A stretch of DNA of 64,000 nt, taken from positions 4,080,501 through 4,144,500 of the forward strand of contig NZ_JAUSXL010000002.1 of NCBI RefSeq assembly GCF_030815975.1. Direction: 5' to 3'. Made by a program: the position numbers and the translations under genes. A model generated the notes under the pieces. It was not told where the DNA came from. It did not search any database and saw nothing but the letters and a program-made list of their open reading frames with translations. Numbering within the stretch: the stretch's first letter is position 1; the number at the start of each line of letters is the position of its first letter. Positions 56,601 through 64,000 of this stretch are shown in pieces. The DNA is from Variovorax paradoxus (GTDB lineage Bacteria > Pseudomonadota > Gammaproteobacteria > Burkholderiales > Burkholderiaceae_C).

Positions 56601-56675
56601 GGTGCTCCCCGCAGCGAAATCAAGGAGGAGGCCGAAGGCCGGGGGACATTCGCGGAGGGGAGTACCCGGTGTCCT
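56601..56675 (-). repeat. Dispersed intergenic repeat, inverted partial copy C
   Basis: The reverse complement of this stretch reproduces about 55-70 bp of the left half of copy B. It includes the block gcgaatgtcccccggccttc, the hairpin and atttcgctgcg. B and C together could fold into a long imperfect hairpin of more than 50 bp per arm, like paired REP-type elements (BIMEs). Confidence 0.8.
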
Positions 56676-56722
56676 GTGCACGCGCCCCGAACGCCTGCCC
56701 CTCGACAAACGCCCACCGGTCA

Positions 56723-57628
56723 TCATGTGCCCACGGCGCTGTCTGGCAAGAGAAGCCCCCGCTGCCCCGCCGCAGTTTCGCGCAGGAATTCCCACACAGC
56801 CTGCATGCGTGCCAGATGTTTGGTCTCCACCGGCATTGACATCCAGAAAGTGCGCGTGAAGCTCGCCTGCCCCGCCAGCACTGGCCGCAGCGCCTTGTCG
56901 CGGTCGGCCACGAAGGCCGGCAGCACCGCAATGCCCGCGCCCGCTGCGACGGCTTGATGCTGTGCGAGCACACTCGTGCTCCGCAACGCAAAGGTGTCGG
57001 GACGGTGCAGTTCGTCGAGGTACTGCAGCTCCTTGCTGAACAGCAGGTCGTCCACGTAGCTGATGAAGGTATGGCCGCGCAGGTCTTCGCGCGTCTTGAT
57101 GGGCTTGTGCGCGGCCAGGTACTGCTTCGAGGCATAGAGCCTGAGCGTGTAGTCGGTGAGCTTGGTGACGACCACGGGGCCGCGCGCCGGGCGTTCGAGC
57201 GAGATCACGATGTCGGCCTCGCGCCGCGACAGGTGCACCAGCCGCGGCATGGCGAGCAGGTCGATGGTGAGCTTGGGATGCCGCTGCGCGAAGAGCGCGA
57301 GCTGCGGCGCCAGCACCACGGTGCCGAAGCCCTCGGTGGCGCCGATGCGGATCAGGCCCGACAGGCCCTCCTGCGAAGCCGGTGCGGTGCTTTCAACCGC
57401 CTGGAACGCGCTTTCCATGGCCTCGACCTGCGGTTGCAGCCGTCGGCCCGCCTCGGTGAGCCGGTGGCCGCCCGATTCGCGCGAGAAAAGAGGGGCGCCC
57501 ACTTCCTTTTCGAGCGCCTGGATGCGGCGCGCCACCGTGGTGTGGTCCACCTCGAGCCGGCGCGCGGCGCTCATCAGCGTGCCCGAGCGGGCCAGTTCCA
57601 GAAAGTAGCGAAGGTTGTCCCAGTCCAT
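56723..57628 (-). CDS. LysR-family regulator of the valine/isobutyrate operon
   Basis: A 301-aa LysR regulator. The DNA-binding region starts [44 protein letters not shown], a sequence style seen in regulators beside mmsA genes. Then come [15 protein letters not shown] and an effector domain with [20 protein letters not shown]. The start MDWDNL at 57628 was chosen over longer options. It is divergent from mmsA (141 bp), whose region carries two TGCAAAGC direct repeats. It is likely the activator of the following operon. Confidence 0.93.
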   Translation of the reverse strand: MDWDNLRYFLELARSGTLMSAARRLEVDHTTVARRIQALEKEVGAPLFSRESGGHRLTEAGRRLQPQVEAMESAFQAVESTAPASQEGLSGLIRIGATEGFGTVVLAPQLALFAQRHPKLTIDLLAMPRLVHLSRREADIVISLERPARGPVVVTKLTDYTLRLYASKQYLAAHKPIKTREDLRGHTFISYVDDLLFSKELQYLDELHRPDTFALRSTSVLAQHQAVAAGAGIAVLPAFVADRDKALRPVLAGQASFTRTFWMSMPVETKHLARMQAVWEFLRETAAGQRGLLLPDSAVGT

Positions 57629-57662
57629 GTGCTCGCGTTCCGTGGGGTCGGCTCTGCATTTT

Positions 57663-57712
57663 TGCAAAGCGATGGCGCATATTTGTCTATTGTCATGGCA
57701 AATCTGCAAAGC
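57663..57712. promoter_or_regulatory. Direct-repeat pair TGCAAAGC between lysR and mmsA
   Basis: Identical TGCAAAGC octamers start at 57663 and 57705, 42 bp apart, which is about four helical turns. They lie in the 141-bp gap between the divergent LysR and mmsA genes. The first is part of a TTTGCAAA palindrome. Spaced recognition and activation sites are usual for LysR proteins. Confidence 0.5.
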
Positions 57713-57768
57713 TAGGATGCGGCTTGAACCTGCCACGCAGGCCCCGTATTCACAGGAGACAAAACCCC

Positions 57769-59292
57769 ATGGACGCCACCACCACCCCCAAGACCCAGGT
57801 CGCCACCGTCAAGCTCTTGATCGGCGGCAAGTTCGTCGAATCCAAGACCACCGAATGGCGCGACATCGTCAACCCGGCCACGCAGCAGGTGCTGGCCCGC
57901 GTGCCCTTTGCCACGCAGGCCGAGCTCGACGCCGCCGTGGCGTCCGCCAAGGACGCCTTCAAGACCTGGCGCAAGACGCCCCTCGGCGCCCGCGCCCGCA
58001 TCTTCCTGAAGTACCAGCAGCTCATCCGCGAGAACATGGGCGAACTGGCCGCCATCCTCACCGCCGAGCAGGGCAAGACGCTGCCGGACGCCGAGGGCGA
58101 CGTGTTCCGCGGCCTCGAGGTGGTCGAGCACGCATCGAACATCGGCAACCTGCAGCTCGGCGAGCTGGCCAACAACGTGGCCAACGGCGTCGACACCTAC
58201 ACGCTGATGCAGCCGCTGGGCGTGTGCGCAGGCATCACGCCGTTCAACTTTCCGGCCATGATCCCGCTGTGGATGTTCCCGATGGCCATCGTCACCGGCA
58301 ACACCTTCGTGCTGAAGCCCTCCGAGCAAGACCCGATGGTCACCATGCGCCTGTGTGAACTGGCGCTCGAAGCCGGCATTCCGCCCGGCGTGCTGAACGT
58401 GGTGCATGGCGGCGAAGCCGTGGTCAACGGCATCTGCGACCACAAGGACATCAAGGCTATCAGCTTCGTCGGCTCGACCAAGGTCGGCACGCACGTCTAT
58501 AACCGCGCCACGCTGGCCGGCAAGCGCGTGCAATGCATGATGGGTGCGAAGAACCACGCCATCGTGATGCCCGACGCCAACAAGGAACAGACGCTCAATG
58601 CGCTGGCAGGCGCAAGCTTTGGCGCGGCCGGCCAGCGCTGCATGGCGGTGTCGGTGGCGGTGCTGGTGGGCGAGGCGCGCAACTGGGTGCCCGAACTGAT
58701 CGCCAAGGCCAGGACGCTGAAGATCGGCGCGGGCACCGATAAGGGCGTGGACGTGGGACCGCTGGTTTCTTGCGCCGCGTTTGAACGCGTCAACGGCCTC
58801 ATCGAGCGCGGCGTGGCCGATGGCGCCAAGCTCGAGCTCGACGGCCGCAAGCCTACGGTGCCGGGCTACGAGAAGGGCAACTTCGTCGGCCCGACGATCT
58901 TCTCGGGCGTGAAGCCCGGCATGACGATCTACGACCAGGAAGTGTTCGGCCCGGTGCTGTGCGTGGCCGATGCCGAGAACATCGACGAGGCCATCGAGCT
59001 GATCAACAGCAACCCGAACGGCAACGGCACGGCCATCTTCACGCAGTCGGGCGCCGCGGCGCGCCGCTTCCAGGAAGACATCGACGTGGGCCAGGTCGGC
59101 ATCAACGTGCCGATCCCGGTGCCGGTGCCGATGTTCTCGTTCACGGGTTCACGCGCGTCGAAGCTCGGCGACCTGGGGCCGTACGGCAAGCAGGTCATCA
59201 TGTTCTACACGCAGACCAAGACCGTGACGGCACGCTGGTTCGACGACAGCACCGTGTCGCACGGCGTCAACACCACGATCAGTCTCAAGTAA
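57769..59292 (+). CDS. mmsA: CoA-acylating methylmalonate-semialdehyde dehydrogenase (second copy)
   Basis: A 507-aa second MmsA, converting methylmalonate semialdehyde to propionyl-CoA. It has [47 protein letters not shown], and the catalytic Cys in [26 protein letters not shown] lies nine bases before the ATG. It is the first gene of mmsA-acyl-CoA dehydrogenase-hydrolase-mmsB. It differs clearly from the first copy at the ends but shares the core. The context makes this the valine-degradation enzyme, leaving the 41.8 kb copy for another semialdehyde or regulation. Confidence 0.95.
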   Translation: MDATTTPKTQVATVKLLIGGKFVESKTTEWRDIVNPATQQVLARVPFATQAELDAAVASAKDAFKTWRKTPLGARARIFLKYQQLIRENMGELAAILTAEQGKTLPDAEGDVFRGLEVVEHASNIGNLQLGELANNVANGVDTYTLMQPLGVCAGITPFNFPAMIPLWMFPMAIVTGNTFVLKPSEQDPMVTMRLCELALEAGIPPGVLNVVHGGEAVVNGICDHKDIKAISFVGSTKVGTHVYNRATLAGKRVQCMMGAKNHAIVMPDANKEQTLNALAGASFGAAGQRCMAVSVAVLVGEARNWVPELIAKARTLKIGAGTDKGVDVGPLVSCAAFERVNGLIERGVADGAKLELDGRKPTVPGYEKGNFVGPTIFSGVKPGMTIYDQEVFGPVLCVADAENIDEAIELINSNPNGNGTAIFTQSGAAARRFQEDIDVGQVGINVPIPVPVPMFSFTGSRASKLGDLGPYGKQVIMFYTQTKTVTARWFDDSTVSHGVNTTISLK

Positions 59293-59298
59293 GGGCGA

Positions 59299-60453
59299 AT
59301 GGACTTCGAACTTTCCGAAGAGCAACGCGCCTTCGCGCAGAGCGCGCGCGACTTTGCGCAGGCCGAGTTCGCACCGCATGCGGCGCAGTGGGATGCGGAG
59401 GCCATCTTTCCGAAAGAGGCCATCGCCAAGGCCGGCGAACTGGGCTTCTGCGGCCTCTATGCGCCCGAACGCATCGGCGGCCTCGGGCTGCCGCGGCTCG
59501 ACTCGGCGCTGGTGTTCGAGGAGATGGCCGCGGTCGACCCCTCGACCACGGCCTTCATCACGATCCACAACATGGCGACGTGGATGCTCGGCACCTGGGC
59601 GACCGATGCGGTGGCCGCGCAATGGGGCGAAGACCTCACGAGCGGGCGCAAGCTCGCGTCGTACTGCCTCACCGAGCCGGGCGCCGGGTCGGACGCGGGC
59701 TCGCTCAAGACGCGCGCCGAGCTGCAGGGCGCCGAGTACGTCGTCAACGGCGGCAAGGCCTTCATCTCGGGCGCAGGCGCGACCGACGTGCTGGTGCTGA
59801 TGGCGCGCACGGGCGGCGGCGGTGCCGGCGGCATCTCGGCCTTCGCGGTGCCGGCCGATGCACCGGGCGTGAGCTACGGCAAGAAGGAGCACAAGATGGG
59901 CTGGAACAGCCAGCCCACGCGCGCCATCAACTTCGACAACGTGCGCATCCCGGCCGAGAACCTGCTGGGCAAGGAAGGCGAGGGCTTTCGCATTGCCATG
60001 AAGGGGCTGGACGGCGGGCGCATCAACATCGCGACCTGCTCGGTGGGCGCGGCGCAGGGCGCGCTCGATGCGGCCCGCCGCTACCTGCACGAGCGCCAGC
60101 AGTTCGGCAAGCCGATCGCGAGCTTTCAGGCCTTGCAGTTCAAGCTGGCCGACATGGCAACCGAGTTGGTGGCTGCACGCCAGATGGTGCGGCTCGCGGC
60201 AGCCAAGCTCGACGCGGGCCATGCCGACGCCAGTACCTACTGCGCCATGGCCAAGCGCTTCGCGACCGACGCGGGCTTCAATGTCTGCAACGATGCGCTG
60301 CAGCTGCACGGCGGCTACGGCTACCTGAGCGAGTTCCCGCTGGAGCGGCTGGTGCGCGATACCCGCGTGCACCAGATTCTCGAAGGCACCAACGAGATCA
60401 TGCGCGTGATCGTTGCGCGAAAATTGCTGGAAGGGGACAGCGATATCCGCTGA
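59299..60453 (+). CDS. Acyl-CoA dehydrogenase (isobutyryl-CoA dehydrogenase type)
   Basis: A 384-aa FAD enzyme predicted to oxidise isobutyryl-CoA to methacrylyl-CoA in valine catabolism, passing electrons to ETF. It has MDFELSEEQRAFAQSARDFA, the FAD/substrate motif YCLTEPGAGSDAGSLKTRA, GKAFISGAGATDVLVLMART, and the C-terminal LQLHGGYGYLSEFPLERLVRD and QILEGTNEIMRVIVARKL with the catalytic Glu. It starts six bases after the mmsA stop. It fits ACAD8-like enzymes in length and context. Confidence 0.94.
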   Translation: MDFELSEEQRAFAQSARDFAQAEFAPHAAQWDAEAIFPKEAIAKAGELGFCGLYAPERIGGLGLPRLDSALVFEEMAAVDPSTTAFITIHNMATWMLGTWATDAVAAQWGEDLTSGRKLASYCLTEPGAGSDAGSLKTRAELQGAEYVVNGGKAFISGAGATDVLVLMARTGGGGAGGISAFAVPADAPGVSYGKKEHKMGWNSQPTRAINFDNVRIPAENLLGKEGEGFRIAMKGLDGGRINIATCSVGAAQGALDAARRYLHERQQFGKPIASFQALQFKLADMATELVAARQMVRLAAAKLDAGHADASTYCAMAKRFATDAGFNVCNDALQLHGGYGYLSEFPLERLVRDTRVHQILEGTNEIMRVIVARKLLEGDSDIR

Positions 60454-60484
60454 GGTCCCGCATCCAGAACCTCTTTCTCAAGAC

Positions 60485-61600
60485 ATGACCGACTCCGTAG
60501 TTCTCTTCGACGAAATCAAGACCGCCGGCGGCCAGCGCTTTGCCACCGCCACGCTCAACGCACCCGCCTCGCTCAATGCGCTGTCGGTGGACATGGTGCG
60601 CCTGCTCACGCCCAAGCTGCGCGAATGGGCGAAAGACGACGGCATCGTCGGCGTGCTGCTGCAGGCCGCCGGCGAAAAGGCCTTCTGCGCCGGCGGCGAT
60701 CTGCGCCAGCTTTATCAGACGCTGCTCGAATGCGGCCCCGCCCGCAACACCTACGCCGAAGACTTCTTCCGTGAGGAGTACGAGCTCGACTACCTGATCC
60801 ACACCTTTCCCAAGCCCTTCCTCTGCTGGGGCCATGGCATCGTGATGGGCGGCGGCGTGGGGCTGATGTCGGGCTGCTCGCACCGCGTGGTCACGGCGCA
60901 GAGCCGCATCGCCATGCCCGAGATCAGCATCGGGCTCTATCCCGACGTGGGCGGCAGCTGGTTCCTGCGCCGCACGCCGGGGCGCACGGGCCTGTTCCTG
61001 GCGCTCACGGCCGCCAACCTCAATGCGGCCGACGCCATCTTCTGTGGATTGGCCGACGTGCTGGTGCCGCACGAACGCAAGGGCCAGGTGCTCGAAGCGA
61101 TTGCGGCCACGCACTGGCGCGGCGAGCAGAAGGCGGACCGCGCCGAGCTTTCGCGCATCCTCGCGCGTGCCGGCGAGGGCGCCGAGCTGCCGCCCTCCAA
61201 GGTGCGCGAGCACTACGACACCATCAACGCGCTGATGGCCGGCGACGACCTGCTCGACATCGCGGAGCGCCTGCGCAGCCTGCAGAGCGACGATGCCTGG
61301 CTGCAGTCCGCCGCCAAGACCTTTGCCAAGGGCGCGCCGAGTTCGGCCGCGCTGAGCTTCGAACTCTGGCAGCGCGTGCACCGCATGTCGCTGGCCGAGG
61401 TGTTCCGGCTCGAATACTGGGCGTCGCTGGGCTTCTGCGCGCACAAGGACTTTGCCGAGGGCATCCGCGCGGTGCTGATCGACAAGGACCGCAATCCGCG
61501 CTGGAACCCCGCCACCATCGAGGAGATCACGCCCGCCTTCATCGAAGACCACCTGCGTCCGCGCGGCGAAATGCCCGCGGAGCTGGCTGCGCTGGCCTGA
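60485..61600 (+). CDS. 3-hydroxyisobutyryl-CoA hydrolase (enoyl-CoA hydratase family)
   Basis: A 371-aa crotonase-fold enzyme that frees 3-hydroxyisobutyrate from its CoA ester in valine degradation. It is longer than enoyl-CoA hydratases (about 260 aa), as expected. Motifs: NAPASLNALSVDMVR, FCAGGDLRQLYQ, GIVMGGGVGLMSGCSHRVVT (oxyanion Gly), and the catalytic block MPEISIGLYPDVGGSWFLRRTPG. The C-terminal half has the HIBCH EYWASLGFCAHKDFAEGIRAVLIDKDRNPRW. Starts 32 bp after the acyl-CoA dehydrogenase gene. Confidence 0.94.
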   Translation: MTDSVVLFDEIKTAGGQRFATATLNAPASLNALSVDMVRLLTPKLREWAKDDGIVGVLLQAAGEKAFCAGGDLRQLYQTLLECGPARNTYAEDFFREEYELDYLIHTFPKPFLCWGHGIVMGGGVGLMSGCSHRVVTAQSRIAMPEISIGLYPDVGGSWFLRRTPGRTGLFLALTAANLNAADAIFCGLADVLVPHERKGQVLEAIAATHWRGEQKADRAELSRILARAGEGAELPPSKVREHYDTINALMAGDDLLDIAERLRSLQSDDAWLQSAAKTFAKGAPSSAALSFELWQRVHRMSLAEVFRLEYWASLGFCAHKDFAEGIRAVLIDKDRNPRWNPATIEEITPAFIEDHLRPRGEMPAELAALA

Positions 61601-61632
61601 GCCTCTTCTACAAATACAACGGAGACAAGCAA

Positions 61633-62532
61633 ATGAAAATCGCATTCATCGGCCTCGGCAACATGGGCGGCCCCATGGCCCTGAACCTGCGCAAGGCGGG
61701 GCACGCGGTCAAGGCCTTCGACCTGTCGGACGAGGCCTGCAAGAAATACGCGGCGGAAGGCCTGCCTATTGCCGCGTCAGCCGCCGAATCGGTGGCCGAT
61801 GCCGACGTGGTCATCAGCATGCTGCCGGCCAGCGCGCACGTGGAGGGCCTGTTCCTCGGCAGCGGCGGCAAGCCCGGCCTGCTCGACAGCATCCGTGCCG
61901 GCACGCTCGTGATCGACAGCAGCACCATCGCGGCCGCCACCTCGCGCAAGGTGGCCGAGGCGGCCGCGGCCAAGGGCATTGCAATGATCGATGCGCCGGT
62001 TTCCGGCGGCACGGGCGGCGCGATTGCCGGCACGCTGACCTTCATGGTCGGCGGTGAAACCGACGACCTCGAACGCGCGCGCCCCGTGCTCGAGAAGATG
62101 GGCGCCAACATCTTCCACGCGGGCGGCATCGGCGCGGGCCAGACTGCGAAGATCTGCAACAACATGCTGCTCGGCATTTTGATGATCGGCACCTCGGAGG
62201 CGCTGGCGCTGGGCGTGGCCAACGGGCTCGATCCCAAGGTGCTGTCAGAAATCATGCGGCGCAGCTCCGGCGGCAACTGGGCACTCGAAAAGTACAACCC
62301 GATGCCCGGCGTGATGGAAACGGCGCCCGCATCGAAGAACTACGCGGGCGGCTTCGGCACCGACCTGATGCTCAAGGACCTGGGCCTGGCGCAAGAAAAC
62401 GCCACGGCCGTGCGGGCCGCGACGCCGCTCGGCGGGCTGGCGCGCAGCCTCTATGCGGCGCACAGCCTCGCGGGCCATGGCGCGCTCGATTTCTCGAGCG
62501 TGCTGAAGCTGCTGCAGAAGGCTTCTTCCTAG
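61633..62532 (+). CDS. mmsB: 3-hydroxyisobutyrate dehydrogenase
   Basis: MmsB oxidises 3-hydroxyisobutyrate to methylmalonate semialdehyde with NAD. The 299-aa product has the cofactor motif FIGLGNMGGPMALNLRKAG at the N-terminus, IDAPVSGGTGGAIAGTLTFMVGG, and the catalytic Lys in GAGQTAKICNNMLLGI near residue 170. GGAGACA precedes the ATG. It closes the operon begun by mmsA; together the four genes convert isobutyryl-CoA to propionyl-CoA. Confidence 0.96.
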   Translation: MKIAFIGLGNMGGPMALNLRKAGHAVKAFDLSDEACKKYAAEGLPIAASAAESVADADVVISMLPASAHVEGLFLGSGGKPGLLDSIRAGTLVIDSSTIAAATSRKVAEAAAAKGIAMIDAPVSGGTGGAIAGTLTFMVGGETDDLERARPVLEKMGANIFHAGGIGAGQTAKICNNMLLGILMIGTSEALALGVANGLDPKVLSEIMRRSSGGNWALEKYNPMPGVMETAPASKNYAGGFGTDLMLKDLGLAQENATAVRAATPLGGLARSLYAAHSLAGHGALDFSSVLKLLQKASS

Positions 62533-62543
62533 CCTTCAGATTT

Positions 62544-62699
62544 CTAGCCAAACAGGGCGTCGCTGGCCCACAGGAGCACCAGCACGCCCACGAACAGCAG
62601 CAGGAACACGGCCCATGCGCGCGTGAACGCCTGCGTCTCCGTGATCTCGGCGGGAGCCGTTTCGGGCGGCTTAGGAGCGCTGGGCGTGTGTGGGTTCAT
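62544..62699 (-). CDS. Small single-span membrane protein, 51 aa
   Basis: A 51-residue protein: a Pro-rich hydrophilic N-terminus (MNPHTPSAPKPPETAP), then one transmembrane helix (AWAVFLLLFVGVLVLLWASDALF). It starts 29 bases before the end of the MFS gene on the same strand, so its translation is probably coupled. Short proteins of this type occur after transport genes in related bacteria. No function can be read from sequence. Confidence 0.65.
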   Translation of the reverse strand: MNPHTPSAPKPPETAPAEITETQAFTRAWAVFLLLFVGVLVLLWASDALFG

Positions 62700-63951
62700 T
62701 CCCGACTGTACCCCGCGGGCCCGGTTTTGCCGCCGCACGCATCTTCGACATGGCCACCAGCACCCCGGCCGCGACCAGGTTGGCGCCGATGCTGGCGAGG
62801 ATAGGCAGCAGGTAGCTGCGGCTGATGTCGAACGCAAAGCCCGCTGCGCTCGGGCCGACCAGGGTGCCGAAGGCCACGCTGGTATACAGCACGCCCAGGA
62901 TCGCGCCGATGCTGCGGCCGCCGAAATAGTCCATGACCAGGGCCGGCAGCAGCGCAACGAAGCCGCCGTAGAAGACGCCGTAGGCAAACGCGAAGAGAGC
63001 CAGCCCCCAGAACCCGGCGGACACCGCCCACACGACCAGCGAAAGCGCCATGCCCACGGACATCAGCGGCAGCGCGAGCTGCCGGCCCAGCCGATCGGCC
63101 AGCCCGCCAAGGAAAAATCGCCCCGCCGTGCTGCCGATGCCGATGGCGCCCAGCAGCAGCACGGCCGAGCCCGCGGGCACGCCATGGTCGAGCGCGTAGG
63201 GCACCAGATGGACGAAGGGAACGAAGAGACCGAACGAACTGATCAGGCACGCCGCATAGAGGCCGGCGAAGCGGCGCGACCTTATTGCGTGTCGCACCGA
63301 GGAGCCTGCGGGCACGGCTGACGGTGCGCGCGGCTGCGGTGGATCGCCGTCGGGACCGAGCCCGCGGTCGCGCGGATCGTTCTCGATCAGCAGCGCCATG
63401 CCCACGCCCACCAACGCGGCCAGCGCACCGAGCGCGAGATAGGCATGGCGCCATCCCATCGCCTCGATGAGAAGCGACGCCAGCGGCGGCATCACCAGCG
63501 TGCCCACGCCGATGCCGCTCACCGCCAGCCCCGAGGCGAATCCGCGGCGCCTGACGAACCAGCGCTGCACTGCGCCCAGCACCGGCACGTAGGACGCGCC
63601 GACCCCGAGCCCGACGCCGAGTCCATAGGCGAGGCAGACCTGGTTCAGGCTCCGGGCCTGCCCCGCCGCGGCCAGGCCCAGGCCGACCAGCACCATGCCC
63701 GCGACCGCGAGCCGCCGCGAACCCCAGCGGTCCGCGAGCGGGCCGCTGACCACGCCCAGTCCGAAATAGAGAAAGCCTGCGAGCGAGAACACCAGCGACA
63801 CCGATCCGCGCGAGGCGCCGAAATCGCGCTGCAGCGATTCGAGGAAAGCGCTGAAGGTGTAGGCGCTGCCAAAGCCCACGAGGGTGACGGCGAAGGCGCC
63901 TGCTACCACGAGCCAGCCGCGGAAGACGGGTGTGGGGGATCGATTGGACAT
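62671..63951 (-). CDS. MFS transporter, oxalate/formate or monocarboxylate-type
   Basis: A 426-aa protein with 12 helices of the oxalate:formate antiporter/monocarboxylate branch. It shows FRGWLVVAGAFAVTLVGFGSAYTFSAFLESLQRDFG, VVSGPLADRWGSRRLAVAGM (loop 2-3 motif), RRRGFASGLAVSGIGVGTLVMPPLASLLIEAMGWRHAYLALG and GLADRLGRQLALPL in the second half. It probably moves a short organic acid. It runs convergently with mmsB and ends with an overlapping small membrane protein. Substrate unknown. Confidence 0.92.
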   Translation of the reverse strand: MSNRSPTPVFRGWLVVAGAFAVTLVGFGSAYTFSAFLESLQRDFGASRGSVSLVFSLAGFLYFGLGVVSGPLADRWGSRRLAVAGMVLVGLGLAAAGQARSLNQVCLAYGLGVGLGVGASYVPVLGAVQRWFVRRRGFASGLAVSGIGVGTLVMPPLASLLIEAMGWRHAYLALGALAALVGVGMALLIENDPRDRGLGPDGDPPQPRAPSAVPAGSSVRHAIRSRRFAGLYAACLISSFGLFVPFVHLVPYALDHGVPAGSAVLLLGAIGIGSTAGRFFLGGLADRLGRQLALPLMSVGMALSLVVWAVSAGFWGLALFAFAYGVFYGGFVALLPALVMDYFGGRSIGAILGVLYTSVAFGTLVGPSAAGFAFDISRSYLLPILASIGANLVAAGVLVAMSKMRAAAKPGPRGTVGNEPTHAQRS

Positions 63952-64000
63952 GATTTGCTCAGAATATCTAATGGCTGGAAAATCGACCTTGGTACAACGC

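Overview
High-GC DNA with beta-proteobacterial gene content, most like Variovorax or a close Comamonadaceae relative. The pointers are many LysR regulators, TRAP and Bug-type solute-binding proteins, CaiB/BaiF CoA-transferases, a 5-oxoprolinase-type HyuA-HyuB fusion, OpgD, and a tandem glycine riboswitch ahead of gcvT. This assignment is inference from gene content; no rRNA, tRNA, CRISPR array or phage was found.

Layout. 0-1.8 kb: gcvH (cut by the window edge) and gcvT under a tandem glycine riboswitch. 1.9-6.5 kb: a small unknown gene, then a DctPQM TRAP transporter (dctM carries a one-base frameshift) with a D-erythronate-dehydrogenase-like enzyme and a divergent LysR. 7.5-13.4 kb: D-glutamate-cyclase-like protein, MFS carrier and 5-oxoprolinase fusion, probably a D-glutamate/5-oxoproline route. 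13.6-16.6 kb: ETF-ubiquinone oxidoreductase, an SDR and a thioesterase. 16.6-21.9 kb: an envelope-modification island of sensor kinase, response regulator, two PAP2 phosphatases and EptA, with repeated 11-bp-spaced TTCAG boxes in two promoters. 21.9-25.6 kb: an AhpD-like protein, a HAD lipoprotein and a hipBA toxin-antitoxin pair with a clear operator. 25.6-29.2 kb: eutC, eutB and an ethanolamine permease; then an FKBP isomerase.

29.8-36.0 kb is the most unusual region. It is a co-directional, visibly AT-richer operon-like set: class I methyltransferase-fold protein, heme-oxygenase-like diiron-type enzyme, DUF1330 protein, EamA exporter, AlaX-like tRNA-editing protein, a Rieske protein lacking its catalytic domain, an internally deleted leucine-dehydrogenase remnant, and an M20 deacylase. 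It resembles a small-molecule biosynthetic cluster. The editing protein plus exporter suggest self-protection against a toxic amino-acid analogue. This is inference.

36.2-49 kb: AraC regulator, AidB-like acyl-CoA dehydrogenase, OpgD, a PPM1-type methyltransferase, a first mmsA with divergent LysR, an XRE regulator, an unknown gene, then LysR with CaiB, HMG-CoA-lyase, VOC and Bug genes. 50.4-51.6 kb: a candidate toxin with a zinc-protease motif and an overlapping small immunity candidate. 51.6-56.4 kb: PAS-LuxR regulator divergent from scoAB across a perfect palindrome, a second CaiB protein and an aminotransferase. 56.4-56.7 kb: an intergenic repeat pair, with another copy at 13.4 kb. 56.7-62.5 kb: LysR divergent from a valine/isobutyrate operon (mmsA, acyl-CoA dehydrogenase, 3-hydroxyisobutyryl-CoA hydrolase, mmsB). 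The window closes with an MFS carrier and a small membrane protein. Overall it is a catabolic and transport-rich chromosome segment with a few accessory insertions.
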